From an uncultured Acidobacteriota bacterium (lineage in GTDB: Bacteria; Acidobacteriota; UBA6911; RPQK01; JAJDTT01): a DNA stretch of 64,000 bases. The stretch spans positions 186,001 through 250,000 of the forward strand of contig CATOST010000036.1 in NCBI GenBank assembly GCA_951812665.1, given 5' to 3'. Positions 46,279 through 54,617 of this stretch are shown here, piece by piece (position 1 is the first letter of the stretch; each line of letters begins with the position of its first letter). The position numbers were made by a program, and so were the translations under genes. Under the pieces are notes generated by a model. The model was not told the origin of the DNA, did no database searches, and was given only the letters and a program-made list of their open reading frames with translations.

Positions 46279-46421
46279 GGGATGTTTCCCGTATCCCGGT
46301 GCGACGGCCCGGCTCGATTGGCGGCAATTGCGTAGTACAAGGCGTTCCACCGATCTCCGCCCAACTCGCGACCGCCAGGAAAGTCGATCACCTCGGGCTG
46401 TGTGCCGTTCTTGCCAGTCAT
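46275..46421 (-). CDS. 48-residue small ORF translationally coupled to the PHP-ATPase
   Basis: From ATG 46421 it encodes MTGKNGTQPEVIDFPGGREL, then GGDRWNALYYAIAANRAGPS and a short tail. The stop TGA shares the ATGA junction with the PHP-ATPase start at 46278. The sequence is soluble and protein-like (acidic/aromatic, a helix around RWNALYYAIAA). The frame stays open upstream for about 21 codons to a TGA, so a non-ATG start is possible. I recognise no family. The coupling suggests an accessory or regulatory subunit of the PHP-ATPase rather than chance. Confidence 0.5.
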   Translation of the reverse strand: MTGKNGTQPEVIDFPGGRELGGDRWNALYYAIAANRAGPSHRDTGNIP

Positions 46422-46515
46422 GCTCAAGCGTGGCCGGGCACGAGACCCGGCGAGCCCTCTACATTCTTCGGTCCTCTGTCAAGAACGCCGATCCCGAAAG
46501 GTGCAATTTCAGAAG

Positions 46516-46521
46516 ACTATT
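46516..46521 (-). promoter_or_regulatory. Possible -10 element of the PHP-ATPase operon
   Basis: On the minus strand CTTACAATAG contains TACAAT, a near-consensus -10, about 95 nt upstream of the small ORF. The -35 region (TTTCAG with a 17-nt spacer) is poor. The position in the divergent spacer before the plus-strand glycosidase-like gene makes a promoter here likely; this exact one is uncertain. Confidence 0.35.
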
Positions 46522-46630
46522 GTAAGTGTACAGGTCTGGTCCTGAAATCTTTCCTCTGGAGTCGTGGTTCGGCTTCGCGTAAATTTTGTGTCTCCTGGTT
46601 GGCATACGCCGATGGTTGAAGGAGGTGCCC

Positions 46631-47776
46631 TTGTCGAGACGGTTGACCATCTGGGGTGGGATCGGAGGATGCAACGGCGTGTTTCCCACCGAGGGAAACC
46701 GGGAGATGGTCTGCGATTTTCTGGATCAATGTGCCGAAGCCGGTGTGAACCGTTTCATCCCCGGCTATATCCCAGGCCGGGAGATGTGCCTTCGTTTTGA
46801 CCACGGCCGGGGAGGACACGATCCGGCGGACATCCTGGCCGTGCTGCCTGGCTTCTACTCCGTTCACGGCTGGGACCCTCTCTCGTTCCTGGTGGAGGAA
46901 GCTCATAAGAGAGGGATCGAGGTTCATGCCTACAACGCCGTCGGCTACACGGGAATGACCGGCATCGACTACCAGAGCGGCACCCGGCTGCCCGAGTGGC
47001 GCCTGACCCGGTTCGCCAACGACCACCCCGAGCTCTGGATGCGGCGCCAGGACGGAAAGACCTGCTTCGACGTTTCGGGATCGGTGGTCCTCAGCTACGG
47101 GACGCGCGAGGCTCGCCTGCACGAGCAGCAGCCGTTCCTGGAAATGGCCCGGGATTACGACATCGACGGCGTCCAACTGGAGTTCCAGATCGAGTCGGTT
47201 CCGGAGCAGGTGGACGAGCACGGGGTGATGGTCTACGGCTACGAGAAGGCCATCGTCGAGGACTACCGCCGGGAGATGGGCCGGGACCCCATGGCCATTC
47301 CCAACCATGATCGGGACTGGACCCTGTTCCGGGCCGGGTACGTCACCCGCTTCGTGCGGGAGCTGAGGCAGAATCTGGGCGCCCCGGAGCGGAAGGTGTC
47401 CCTGACGGTGGCGGTGGCATCCAATCCGGAAACGGCCTGGAAGCGTCTTCAAGACTGGCCAGCGTGGGTCAGGGAGGGTCTGGTGGACGAGATTCACCTC
47501 CGTCATCTCACCGGGAACCTGGCTCACATCTTCGAGGACACGCGCGCGGCTGCCCGGGCCGTCGCCGGCCGGGTCCCCCTGGTGGCCCAACTGGTCTGCT
47601 GGGGCCCCCCCAAGCTGGTGACTCCGGATCTGCTCCGGCAGGGTGCTGATGCCGCCTTGGCGGCCGGGGCCGACGAGGTGGGTGTCTATCGGGCCGACAG
47701 CATCGAGCGTCTGAATCTGTGGAGCGCGGTCGGCGCCTTGGCTCGCGGCGGCGACACTGGGGTGGAAAACGCGTGA
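46631..47776 (+). CDS. TIM-barrel glycoside hydrolase-like protein (GHL10/family-10-like)
   Basis: 381 residues from TTG 46631, chosen because a strong GGAGG (46621-46625) lies 5 nt upstream and no ATG fits. The layout (AEAGVNRFIPGYIPGREM, LVEEAHKRGIEVHAYNAVG, ARDYDIDGVQLEFQIESVPE, VSLTVAVASN, GLVDEIHLR) is an alternating beta/alpha barrel like GHL10 / DUF187 proteins, with acidic residues at the strand ends. There is no signal peptide, so it would act in the cytosol on an imported saccharide or may have lost glycosidase activity. The stop overlaps the aminotransferase start (GTGA). Confidence 0.72.
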   Translation: MSRRLTIWGGIGGCNGVFPTEGNREMVCDFLDQCAEAGVNRFIPGYIPGREMCLRFDHGRGGHDPADILAVLPGFYSVHGWDPLSFLVEEAHKRGIEVHAYNAVGYTGMTGIDYQSGTRLPEWRLTRFANDHPELWMRRQDGKTCFDVSGSVVLSYGTREARLHEQQPFLEMARDYDIDGVQLEFQIESVPEQVDEHGVMVYGYEKAIVEDYRREMGRDPMAIPNHDRDWTLFRAGYVTRFVRELRQNLGAPERKVSLTVAVASNPETAWKRLQDWPAWVREGLVDEIHLRHLTGNLAHIFEDTRAAARAVAGRVPLVAQLVCWGPPKLVTPDLLRQGADAALAAGADEVGVYRADSIERLNLWSAVGALARGGDTGVENA

Positions 47777-48954
47777 CCAGAGCTACTAAGAGCCTCCGCC
47801 AACTCCGCGAAGATCTGCCCCTGACCCGGCGGCTGGCCTATTTCCAGACCGGCTCCTACGGACCGACTCCCGATTCGGTGCTGAGGGTCGTCGCCGAGAG
47901 GATGGCCTATCAAAGCCGTTACGGGTCGGCTTCTCCGGGTGTGACGGGTGTTCTGCTGGATCAGGAGCATCGGGTCCGGCGTCAACTGGCCGACTTTCTC
48001 GGAGTCCAGCGGGAGCAACTGGCCTGGACTTCCAACACCAGCCAGGCCATGCAGCGGGTCCTGCGGAGCTTGGACTGGCGGCCCGGAGACGAGATCCTGG
48101 TCTCCTCGGCCGAGCACGTCAGCACCCAGGACGCCTGCCGGGCGCTGGAGCAGCACCGGGAGGTGGTGATCCGCACCTTCCCGGCGGAAGCAGGGGACGA
48201 TGCTCTTCTCAGCGGCCTGGAGACGGGGCTGAAGGGTCGGGCACGGCTGGTCTGTCTCAGCCAGGTCTCCACTCTCGACGGCCGGAGGTTGCCCGCCCGT
48301 CAAGCGGCGGGTCTGGCCCGTGCGAGGGGGGTTCCCCTGATGTTGGACGGGGCCCAGGCGGTGGGTCAGTACCCGGTGGAGATTCCGGCCCTGGATTGCG
48401 ACTACTACATCGCCTCGGGTCACAAATGGCTGTTGGGACCCCTGGGAGTCGGGTTTCTATGGGTATCCCCCGATCGGCTCAGCCAGTTTCGCCCCGATTT
48501 CATTCCCGACGCCAGTACCTGGTTGAAGCCGGGTAACCCTCCTCCGCCGGTGACAGCCTCTTCGCGCTCCGAGCTGGGAACCCACAACTACGCCCTCCGG
48601 ATCGGTCTGGGCCGAGCGCTGGAGATCATCGAGGCGTTGGGTCCCGACCGGATCGAGCGGTACGTCCAGGAACTGGTCCAGCTGCTTTTCCATGAACTGG
48701 AGGCTCGGCCCGGGATCCGGATCGTCACTCCCACCAAGCCGGGGCTCGCCTCCGGTCTCGTGGCGCTGGAATTGAAGGAACTGGGTGAGGCCGAATTGCG
48801 GAAACTCATCGAAAACCTGCTGGAGCAGGGGATCGTGGTCAAGTACCAGCCCGAGCGGCCGGCGCTGCGGGTGTCCGTCGCCGCCTTCAACACCCGGGAA
48901 GAGATCCTTCGTCTCGTGGATGCTATCGACGTGTTGACCCGTAGCAGGCGATAG
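47773..48954 (+). CDS. Class V aminotransferase (PLP-dependent, NifS/isopenicillin-N-epimerase-like)
   Basis: 393 residues from GTG 47773, overlapping the previous stop by 4 nt (GTGA). The fold-type I PLP enzyme is shown by LAYFQTGSYGPTP, WTSNTSQAMQRVL, LMLDGAQAVGQYPVE (PLP ring Asp-x-Ala-Gln) and the Schiff-base lysine in YYIASGHKWLLGPLGVGF. A small-domain tail ends RVSVAAFNTREEI. Members act as cysteine desulfurases, Ser/Ala-glyoxylate aminotransferases or epimerases. The conserved cysteine loop of desulfurases is not evident, so an amino-acid lyase/epimerase or aminotransferase is preferred. It is coupled to the glycosidase-like gene. Confidence 0.87.
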   Translation: MTRATKSLRQLREDLPLTRRLAYFQTGSYGPTPDSVLRVVAERMAYQSRYGSASPGVTGVLLDQEHRVRRQLADFLGVQREQLAWTSNTSQAMQRVLRSLDWRPGDEILVSSAEHVSTQDACRALEQHREVVIRTFPAEAGDDALLSGLETGLKGRARLVCLSQVSTLDGRRLPARQAAGLARARGVPLMLDGAQAVGQYPVEIPALDCDYYIASGHKWLLGPLGVGFLWVSPDRLSQFRPDFIPDASTWLKPGNPPPPVTASSRSELGTHNYALRIGLGRALEIIEALGPDRIERYVQELVQLLFHELEARPGIRIVTPTKPGLASGLVALELKELGEAELRKLIENLLEQGIVVKYQPERPALRVSVAAFNTREEILRLVDAIDVLTRSRR

Positions 48955-49003
48955 CGGGCGGGAAGCGGAGGCCGAACTCAGCCGCGACCTATACCGCTGC
49001 CAG

Positions 49004-50065
49004 TCAGACCCGCAGGTTCTCCAGAATCCGATCAGTGAACGACCGACTCGTATGGTCACCACCCAGATCGGGGGTGCCGTGGCCTTGGGCAAAGGTCGCT
49101 TCCACGGCTTGTTCGACGGCGACGGCGGCTCGTTCCTCCCCCAGCCAACGGAGCATGTTGGCCCCGCTCAGGATGGCTGCCGTGGGGTTGGCGATGCCTT
49201 GACCGGCGATGTCGGGCGCCGAGCCGTGGACCGGCTCGAACATGGAAGGGAAGCGCCGTTCCGGGTTGATATTGGAGGATGGCGCTTGGCCCAGTCCTCC
49301 TGCCAGGATTCCTGAGAGGTCGGTCAAAATGTCGCCGAACAGGTTGGACGCCACCACCACGTCGAACCGTTCGGGCCACCGGACCAGGTTCATGACCGCC
49401 GCGTCGATGTGGTATTTGGCCACTTCGATGTCCGAATACTCGGACTTGAGTTGTTCCAAGACCTCGTCCCAGAGCACGAAGCCGTAGCGCTGGGCGTTGG
49501 ACTTGGTGATCATGGTCAGGTGGCCTCGCCGGGTGCCGGCCATCCGGAAACCGAAACGGAGAATCCGCTCGACCCCTTTGCGCGTGTGCAGGGCGGTCTG
49601 GACCGCGAACTCGTCAGGGGTGCCGACGCGGAACCGGCCTCCGTTGTTGACGTATTCACCCTCCGAGTTCTCCCGAATCACCACCAGGTCGATGTCCTGG
49701 GGCCCTTTTCCGGCCAGAGGCGTCCGAACCCCGGGAAAGAGCCGGGCGGGCCTGACGCACGCATACTGGTCGAAGCTCTGACGGATGCGGATCAGCGGGG
49801 CCAGCGTCACGTGGTCGGGAATCCGGGCCGGGTCCCCGATGGCTCCCAGGAATATGGCGTCGCTGGGGGCCAAATGTTCCAGGTAGTCGTCCGGCACCAC
49901 GGTGCCGTGCCGGTGGTAGTAGTCCGAACCCCAGGGAACCCGGGTCACCTCCAGGCGAAAGTCGCCGCAACCGTCTTGCGCCGCGTTCAGTACGCGCAGC
50001 GTCTCTGCCGTGACCTCCTGGCCGATTCCATCGCCCGGGTAGGCGGTGATCCGATAACTTCGCAT
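49004..50065 (-). CDS. Isocitrate/isopropylmalate-type dehydrogenase, tartrate/malate dehydrogenase-like
   Basis: A 353-residue beta-decarboxylating dehydrogenase. The NAD-site opening is AYPGDGIGQEVTAETLRVL; substrate arginines are in IRQSFDQYACVRPARLFPG, the phosphoryl loop analogue in IRENSEGEYVNNGG, the catalytic lysine in MITKSNAQRYGFVLWDEV, and the metal aspartates in ASNLFGDILTDLSGILAGG. The sequence around TKSNAQRYGFVLWDEV matches tartrate dehydrogenase/D-malate dehydrogenase (TtuC/DmlA) better than LeuB. It would oxidise and decarboxylate a 2-hydroxy acid with NAD and Mn. It lies alone, with a repeat end just upstream. Confidence 0.9.
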   Translation of the reverse strand: MRSYRITAYPGDGIGQEVTAETLRVLNAAQDGCGDFRLEVTRVPWGSDYYHRHGTVVPDDYLEHLAPSDAIFLGAIGDPARIPDHVTLAPLIRIRQSFDQYACVRPARLFPGVRTPLAGKGPQDIDLVVIRENSEGEYVNNGGRFRVGTPDEFAVQTALHTRKGVERILRFGFRMAGTRRGHLTMITKSNAQRYGFVLWDEVLEQLKSEYSDIEVAKYHIDAAVMNLVRWPERFDVVVASNLFGDILTDLSGILAGGLGQAPSSNINPERRFPSMFEPVHGSAPDIAGQGIANPTAAILSGANMLRWLGEERAAVAVEQAVEATFAQGHGTPDLGGDHTSRSFTDRILENLRV

Positions 50066-50101
50066 GGCGTTCTCCGTCGCTGTCGAGTGGGGTCAGGTTA
50101 G

Positions 50102-50127
50102 CAGTCCGCGGCGAAAGTCGCCATGGA
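50102..50127. repeat. Solo left end of the MITE-like repeat
   Basis: CAGTCCGCGGCGAAAGTCGC followed by CATGG matches the left ends of copies A and B (CAGTCCCTGGCAAAAGTCGT / CGTGGCAAAAGTCGCCACGG). It lies in the 66-nt spacer between the EamA transporter stop and the dehydrogenase start. The interior and the right end of the element are absent. Confidence 0.5.
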
Positions 50128-50131
50128 CGGT

Positions 50132-51007
50132 TCAGGATCGGCGCAGACGCTGCTGGAGCAGGATTCCGCACACGATCAGGACCAGGCCGGCCAAGGTAGA
50201 GGGCAGGATCGCCTCTCCCACCAGCACCCGGATCAAGACCAGGGAGAGGAAGGGGGAGAGGAAGACCAGGTTGCTGACCCGGGCGGTGGTCCTGGCCAGT
50301 TCCAGGGCCTTGAGCCAGAGCAGAAAGGTCAACCCCATTTCGAACAGTCCGGAATAGATGCCGCCCAAGAATCCCGGCCAATTTGGGATCCGGATCCCCT
50401 CACCCAGCAGGACGGTGGCCAGGATGAAAAGGGAGCCGAACCCGAAACTCAGGAACAGCTTCAGGACCGGGTCGCGCCGGTCTCGCAGATTGCAGATCCA
50501 GAACAGGGCCCAGACCAGAGAGGAGCCCAAGGCCAGGGAGGCGCCAAAAGGATGTGAGACGCCCAGGGTTTCCAGGTCCCCCCGCGTGGCGATCAGGACC
50601 ACCCCGGAGAAGCTGACCAGGATAGCGACCACGCTTCCGGGCCCGATTCGTTGTCCCAGCAGAGGCACCGAGAGGAGGACCAGGACAACGGGCCAAGTGT
50701 AGTTCAGGGCCAGGGCCTCCTGGGCCGGGATCAGGGAGTAGGCCTTGAACAGAATCAAGTAGTAGACGTACGGATTCAGCGCCCCGAGGCCAGCGGAACA
50801 GAGTAGTTCACGGACGGTCAGCCGACGCAGGAGGGAGACCTTTCCCTGGGCGATCATGACGAGAAGCAGGGCCAGAAAGGCCGTCCAGGAGGAGATCAGG
50901 AGCAGGTGGATGAAGTCCACGTGCCTCAGGGTCAGCTTGAAGACGGTGGCGACGGTGGACCAGAGGAGTACGGCGGAAAAGGCGTAGAGCCAGGCTCGGC
51001 CGGACAT
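50132..51007 (-). CDS. EamA/DMT-family membrane transporter
   Basis: A 291-residue membrane protein with ten hydrophobic helices in two EamA repeats. Repeat 1 begins LYAFSAVLLWSTVATVFKL and ends ALNYTWPVVLVLLSVPLLG; repeat 2 begins SLALGSSLVWALFWI and ends FLSPFLSLVLIRVLVGEAIL. DMT transporters exchange small metabolites or amino acids across the inner membrane; the substrate here is unknown. It is the distal partner of the same-strand dehydrogenase (66 nt, a repeat end between them). Confidence 0.9.
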   Translation of the reverse strand: MSGRAWLYAFSAVLLWSTVATVFKLTLRHVDFIHLLLISSWTAFLALLLVMIAQGKVSLLRRLTVRELLCSAGLGALNPYVYYLILFKAYSLIPAQEALALNYTWPVVLVLLSVPLLGQRIGPGSVVAILVSFSGVVLIATRGDLETLGVSHPFGASLALGSSLVWALFWICNLRDRRDPVLKLFLSFGFGSLFILATVLLGEGIRIPNWPGFLGGIYSGLFEMGLTFLLWLKALELARTTARVSNLVFLSPFLSLVLIRVLVGEAILPSTLAGLVLIVCGILLQQRLRRS

Positions 51008-51092
51008 GGCCTGGATTGTCCCAGGATGCCGAAGAGGATGCCACCGGAGTCATCCGGTGTCCGCCGGCCTGCGGAGATTCACTTGCGGCCCG

Positions 51093-54000
51093 TCATCCGC
51101 CCTTCACGATTCTGTCGACACGGCCCGTACTCATGAAGACGATCAGTCCGGTCCGGGCGGCCGTCGCTCGGAGATAGTCGCGAACCTGTTGGTGATACTT
51201 GGCGATCTCCTTTCTGGTGGGCTTGACGTCGCTCTTCCAGTCCACCACCAGCTCGATCCGCCCTTTCCCATCGATGGTGACGGCGTCGGCAATCCCCGCG
51301 GTGAGAGACACCGACGAACCCTCGACGGTACTGGCGTAGACCGGGAACTCGGGAACCAGACGCGGCCGGAGGGCGGCGACCATCGGGAGTTTCAGAGTTC
51401 GTACCACCGAAGCTGCCATTTCGACGCTGGATGGTCCCGTCGATGCGTCTTCCGCATCCGTCAGTTCCCGTTGAGCAATCAGCTGACTGGCCCTGGCCTG
51501 CAAAGTCGCTTCGTCGTCCGCGATTTCTCCGGTGAGAATCTCCTCCATCAGTGTGTGCAGGATACGACCGCGGAGGCGTCCGCCCTGGACCGGCAGCTCT
51601 TGGACCTTCTCAGGAACGGCGTCCAGTATGGCGTCGGCTCCGGCAAAAACGGTCTCTTCCTCTTCGTCCAGCTCCTCGGGACCCTCGTGAAGGGAGGGCT
51701 GATCCCACGAGATCCGCCGGGTGTGGTCACGAATCGTGGCCGCTTCCCGTCTCCAGGTGGCGATGTCCTGACGGTTGGCGCTTGCGGGGGTGCTTGTTCC
51801 AGGTATTCCTCCGAATGGTCCCATTGAGAAATGAGAGGGTAGGGAATCGATATCGATATCGATCAAGCTGAGCCAATCTCCTGGAATCCTTTCGTTCTGC
51901 CTGGGGAGCAGCAACAGATCGCGGGCCCGGGTCAGAGCCACGTACCAGAGACGGATCCGTTCGGCCAGCAGTTCCCGTTGCTCCTCTTTGCGCACTTCCT
52001 CGTATCCCAGGCTTGAAAGGTATGCGGTCTTGATGTGGATCGTGTCGTCCTGACGTCCGTAGAGGATTCCCGATACGGAACGTGGCCGGGTGGTGGAGTT
52101 GATGGGAATCACGATGGGCCATTCCAGCCCCTTGGCGGAATGCATGGTGATGATGGAGACGGAGTCGGCCGCAGCGTCCGGCCGGCCTTCCGCCTGCATG
52201 TCCCCGTCGTTCCACCGCTGCCAAACGGCGCGGGCGAAATCGCCGATCCCCCGGCCGTCATAGGCGCGTGCCATTTCCAGGACCAGCTCCACGTTGGCGA
52301 GAGCCCGCTCGGCTCCCCGGGAATGCCGGGCCTTCAGAATCGAATTCACGCGCAACTCTTCCACCGCCTCCACCAGCAATTGGTAGGGAGTCAACCGTCC
52401 CGACTTGCGCGCCAGGTTCTGCAACACCTCGAGAGTTCTACGGAGCGGGGCGTTTCCGATGGATTTCAGGTCGGTCCAGAGGCGAAGCCGGCCGCTGCGG
52501 CTCCTGCTCTCACCCTTGGTGGAAGCATCGGTCTCAGCTTGAATGTGGAGCGCCTCGATCTCGTCGGCGATCTCTTCTTCCGTGAGACCCACCAGCGGTC
52601 CCCGGATCAGAGCGCCCAGTGCCAAGGTGTCGCGGGAATCGGCAATGATCCGAGCGATGGCGATCAGATCCTGCACTTCCTGCCGGCGAAAGAAGCCCTT
52701 GCCGGCCTGAGTGGCGATGGAGATCTCCAGTTCCTCCATGGCCTGTTCATAGATCCATAGGCTGGTCCCGGTGGGGGCGAGCAGGGCTATGTCTCCTGCC
52801 CGGGCCGATCTCAGTTTTTTCTCCTGCGCGTCCCAAACCGGGTAGGTCCCGATCAGACCGCCGACGAGAGAGGCCAGAACTTTGGCCTCCCTCAGGCGAA
52901 CTCGATGGACCAGGGGTTTCCCTCTGGCAGACTTGTCCTCGTCCTCCAACTCGATGTCAAAGGCCGCGACACAGGGTCCATCGCCGCCGCAGCGCGTCGC
53001 GTCGAGTGGCGTGAAGCCGGGTTGGCCCCGGTTTTCGTCAAGCATGGTCACGAAGTGCGTGTTGACGTACTCCAGGATCGGTTCGCGGGTCCGGAAGTTG
53101 GCCGTAATGTCCAGGATCGAGGACGGATCGAACTGCTCCAATGCCTTCTTGGCCAGCAGGTAGGTATTGACGTCCGCGCCGCGAAATCGATAGATCGCCT
53201 GTTTCGGATCACCCACCACGAACAGTGCGCCGGGACGAATGACTCTCTCGTGCCAAGGTGACGCCGGATCGCCTTCACCGGCGAGGCGCCAGATGATCTC
53301 GGACTGGAGGGGGTCCGTATCCTGGAACTCGTCGACCAGGATGCGGGGATAGCGGCGAGATAAAGCTTCGCGAACCGGCTCGTGGTCTCTCAGGAGGTCC
53401 CGAGCCCGATAGAGCAGGTCGTCGAAGTCCAGAAGAGCGGCATCGCGCTTGTAGTTCCGGTACAGGTCCCGAAACGGTTCGAACTCCGCCACGAACTGGA
53501 CAAATGCCAATGCGCCGAGCTGGGACCGAAATTCGGAGTAGGTGTCGGAGCAGGCGTCGTAATGAGCCTTTCCCGCCGCATTGAGCTGCTCCCCCCGGGC
53601 GGCGCTACCGCCGGCGGCCGCGGCCGCTTTCCTCCACGCGGTCTTGCGGCGCCACTGTTTGAACTGGACCGCGCCCCGTTTGCAGGCCGACGGCGGTTGG
53701 TGGAACAGGAGGTCCTTCGAGGTTTGCAGGGTGGCAGGTTGGGTGGCCGCCTCTCGCACGACATCGGCGACCCGCAGGATATCCTTGATCGTCTCGGCGG
53801 CGCCGGGCTCCGTCACACCGCAATTCCGGTACCAGGCGGCAAACTCGTCGGCGGCTTCCACGAATCGTTCGAAGACCCCCGGTTCAATCTCGGGCTTCGC
53901 CGCTCGTGTGGTCCGGTGTTGCTTCAGGAACTCAGCCGTTTTTCTGACCCGGTCCAGCGTTTCGCGCGGCGCCGCCAGCACGAGCGTGGCCAGGAAGTCC

Positions 54001-54566
54001 CGGCTTTTTCCGGTGTCCCGGATGGGAGGAATTCGGCCCAACCCCTCGGCACCCCGATCCCGTCCGAACCGCGCCGAAAGCCAAGCCTCCAGCAGATCCT
54101 GGTAGGCGAGTTCGGCCGCCGCCGGATCGATGATGGCCGCGCCTGGATCCAGTCCGGTTTCCACCGGGTAGGGCCGGATCAGTTGTTGACAGAATCCGTG
54201 TATGGTCGTGCAGGTGATCTCGTCCAAGTCCCTCGATTCGCGCTCCAAATTCTCCTTCTGCGCCTCGGTGAGCCCTGATGGCAATGCCGCGGCGAGCTCG
54301 ATGGGAACCGTACCCGACATGAGGTTTCTCACCATGGTCTCGATTCGCTCCAGGAGCTCGGCCGCCGCTGCTTCCGTGAAGGTGATGGCGACGATCTCTC
54401 TGGGGTGAACACCAACGCCCATCAACAAGGCGACGCGCCCGGCCAAGAGAGCTGTTTTTCCGCTTCCGGCGCCCGCCTCCACCAAAAGGGTGCGCTCATG
54501 GTCGGTCAGGGCCGCGACGCGGGCCGCGGAATCGGGGAGGGGAGTCACCGGTCTGACGCTGGACAT
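51093..54566 (-). CDS. AddA-like UvrD-family helicase/exonuclease
   Basis: A 1157-residue superfamily 1A helicase fused to a RecB-type nuclease. Helicase motif I is EAGAGSGKTALLAGRV (residues 30-45); motif Ia is IVAITFTEAAAAEL; motif II is RILVDEFQDTDPLQ; motif IV-like is VVGDPKQAIYRFRGAD; motif VI is LWYVALTRARDLLLLP. The C-terminal nuclease shows GRILHTLMEEIL and the catalytic LVVDWKSDVKP with QVRDYLRATA. It processes double-strand DNA ends for recombination together with the partner 51 nt upstream. It is closer to AddA than to UvrD because of its size and nuclease domain. Confidence 0.9.
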   Translation of the reverse strand: MSSVRPVTPLPDSAARVAALTDHERTLLVEAGAGSGKTALLAGRVALLMGVGVHPREIVAITFTEAAAAELLERIETMVRNLMSGTVPIELAAALPSGLTEAQKENLERESRDLDEITCTTIHGFCQQLIRPYPVETGLDPGAAIIDPAAAELAYQDLLEAWLSARFGRDRGAEGLGRIPPIRDTGKSRDFLATLVLAAPRETLDRVRKTAEFLKQHRTTRAAKPEIEPGVFERFVEAADEFAAWYRNCGVTEPGAAETIKDILRVADVVREAATQPATLQTSKDLLFHQPPSACKRGAVQFKQWRRKTAWRKAAAAAGGSAARGEQLNAAGKAHYDACSDTYSEFRSQLGALAFVQFVAEFEPFRDLYRNYKRDAALLDFDDLLYRARDLLRDHEPVREALSRRYPRILVDEFQDTDPLQSEIIWRLAGEGDPASPWHERVIRPGALFVVGDPKQAIYRFRGADVNTYLLAKKALEQFDPSSILDITANFRTREPILEYVNTHFVTMLDENRGQPGFTPLDATRCGGDGPCVAAFDIELEDEDKSARGKPLVHRVRLREAKVLASLVGGLIGTYPVWDAQEKKLRSARAGDIALLAPTGTSLWIYEQAMEELEISIATQAGKGFFRRQEVQDLIAIARIIADSRDTLALGALIRGPLVGLTEEEIADEIEALHIQAETDASTKGESRSRSGRLRLWTDLKSIGNAPLRRTLEVLQNLARKSGRLTPYQLLVEAVEELRVNSILKARHSRGAERALANVELVLEMARAYDGRGIGDFARAVWQRWNDGDMQAEGRPDAAADSVSIITMHSAKGLEWPIVIPINSTTRPRSVSGILYGRQDDTIHIKTAYLSSLGYEEVRKEEQRELLAERIRLWYVALTRARDLLLLPRQNERIPGDWLSLIDIDIDSLPSHFSMGPFGGIPGTSTPASANRQDIATWRREAATIRDHTRRISWDQPSLHEGPEELDEEEETVFAGADAILDAVPEKVQELPVQGGRLRGRILHTLMEEILTGEIADDEATLQARASQLIAQRELTDAEDASTGPSSVEMAASVVRTLKLPMVAALRPRLVPEFPVYASTVEGSSVSLTAGIADAVTIDGKGRIELVVDWKSDVKPTRKEIAKYHQQVRDYLRATAARTGLIVFMSTGRVDRIVKGG

Positions 54567-54617
54567 TGAAATAGACCTTTATTCGACTCCCTTACCGGCC
54601 GTCCGTTCCGAGGCGGT

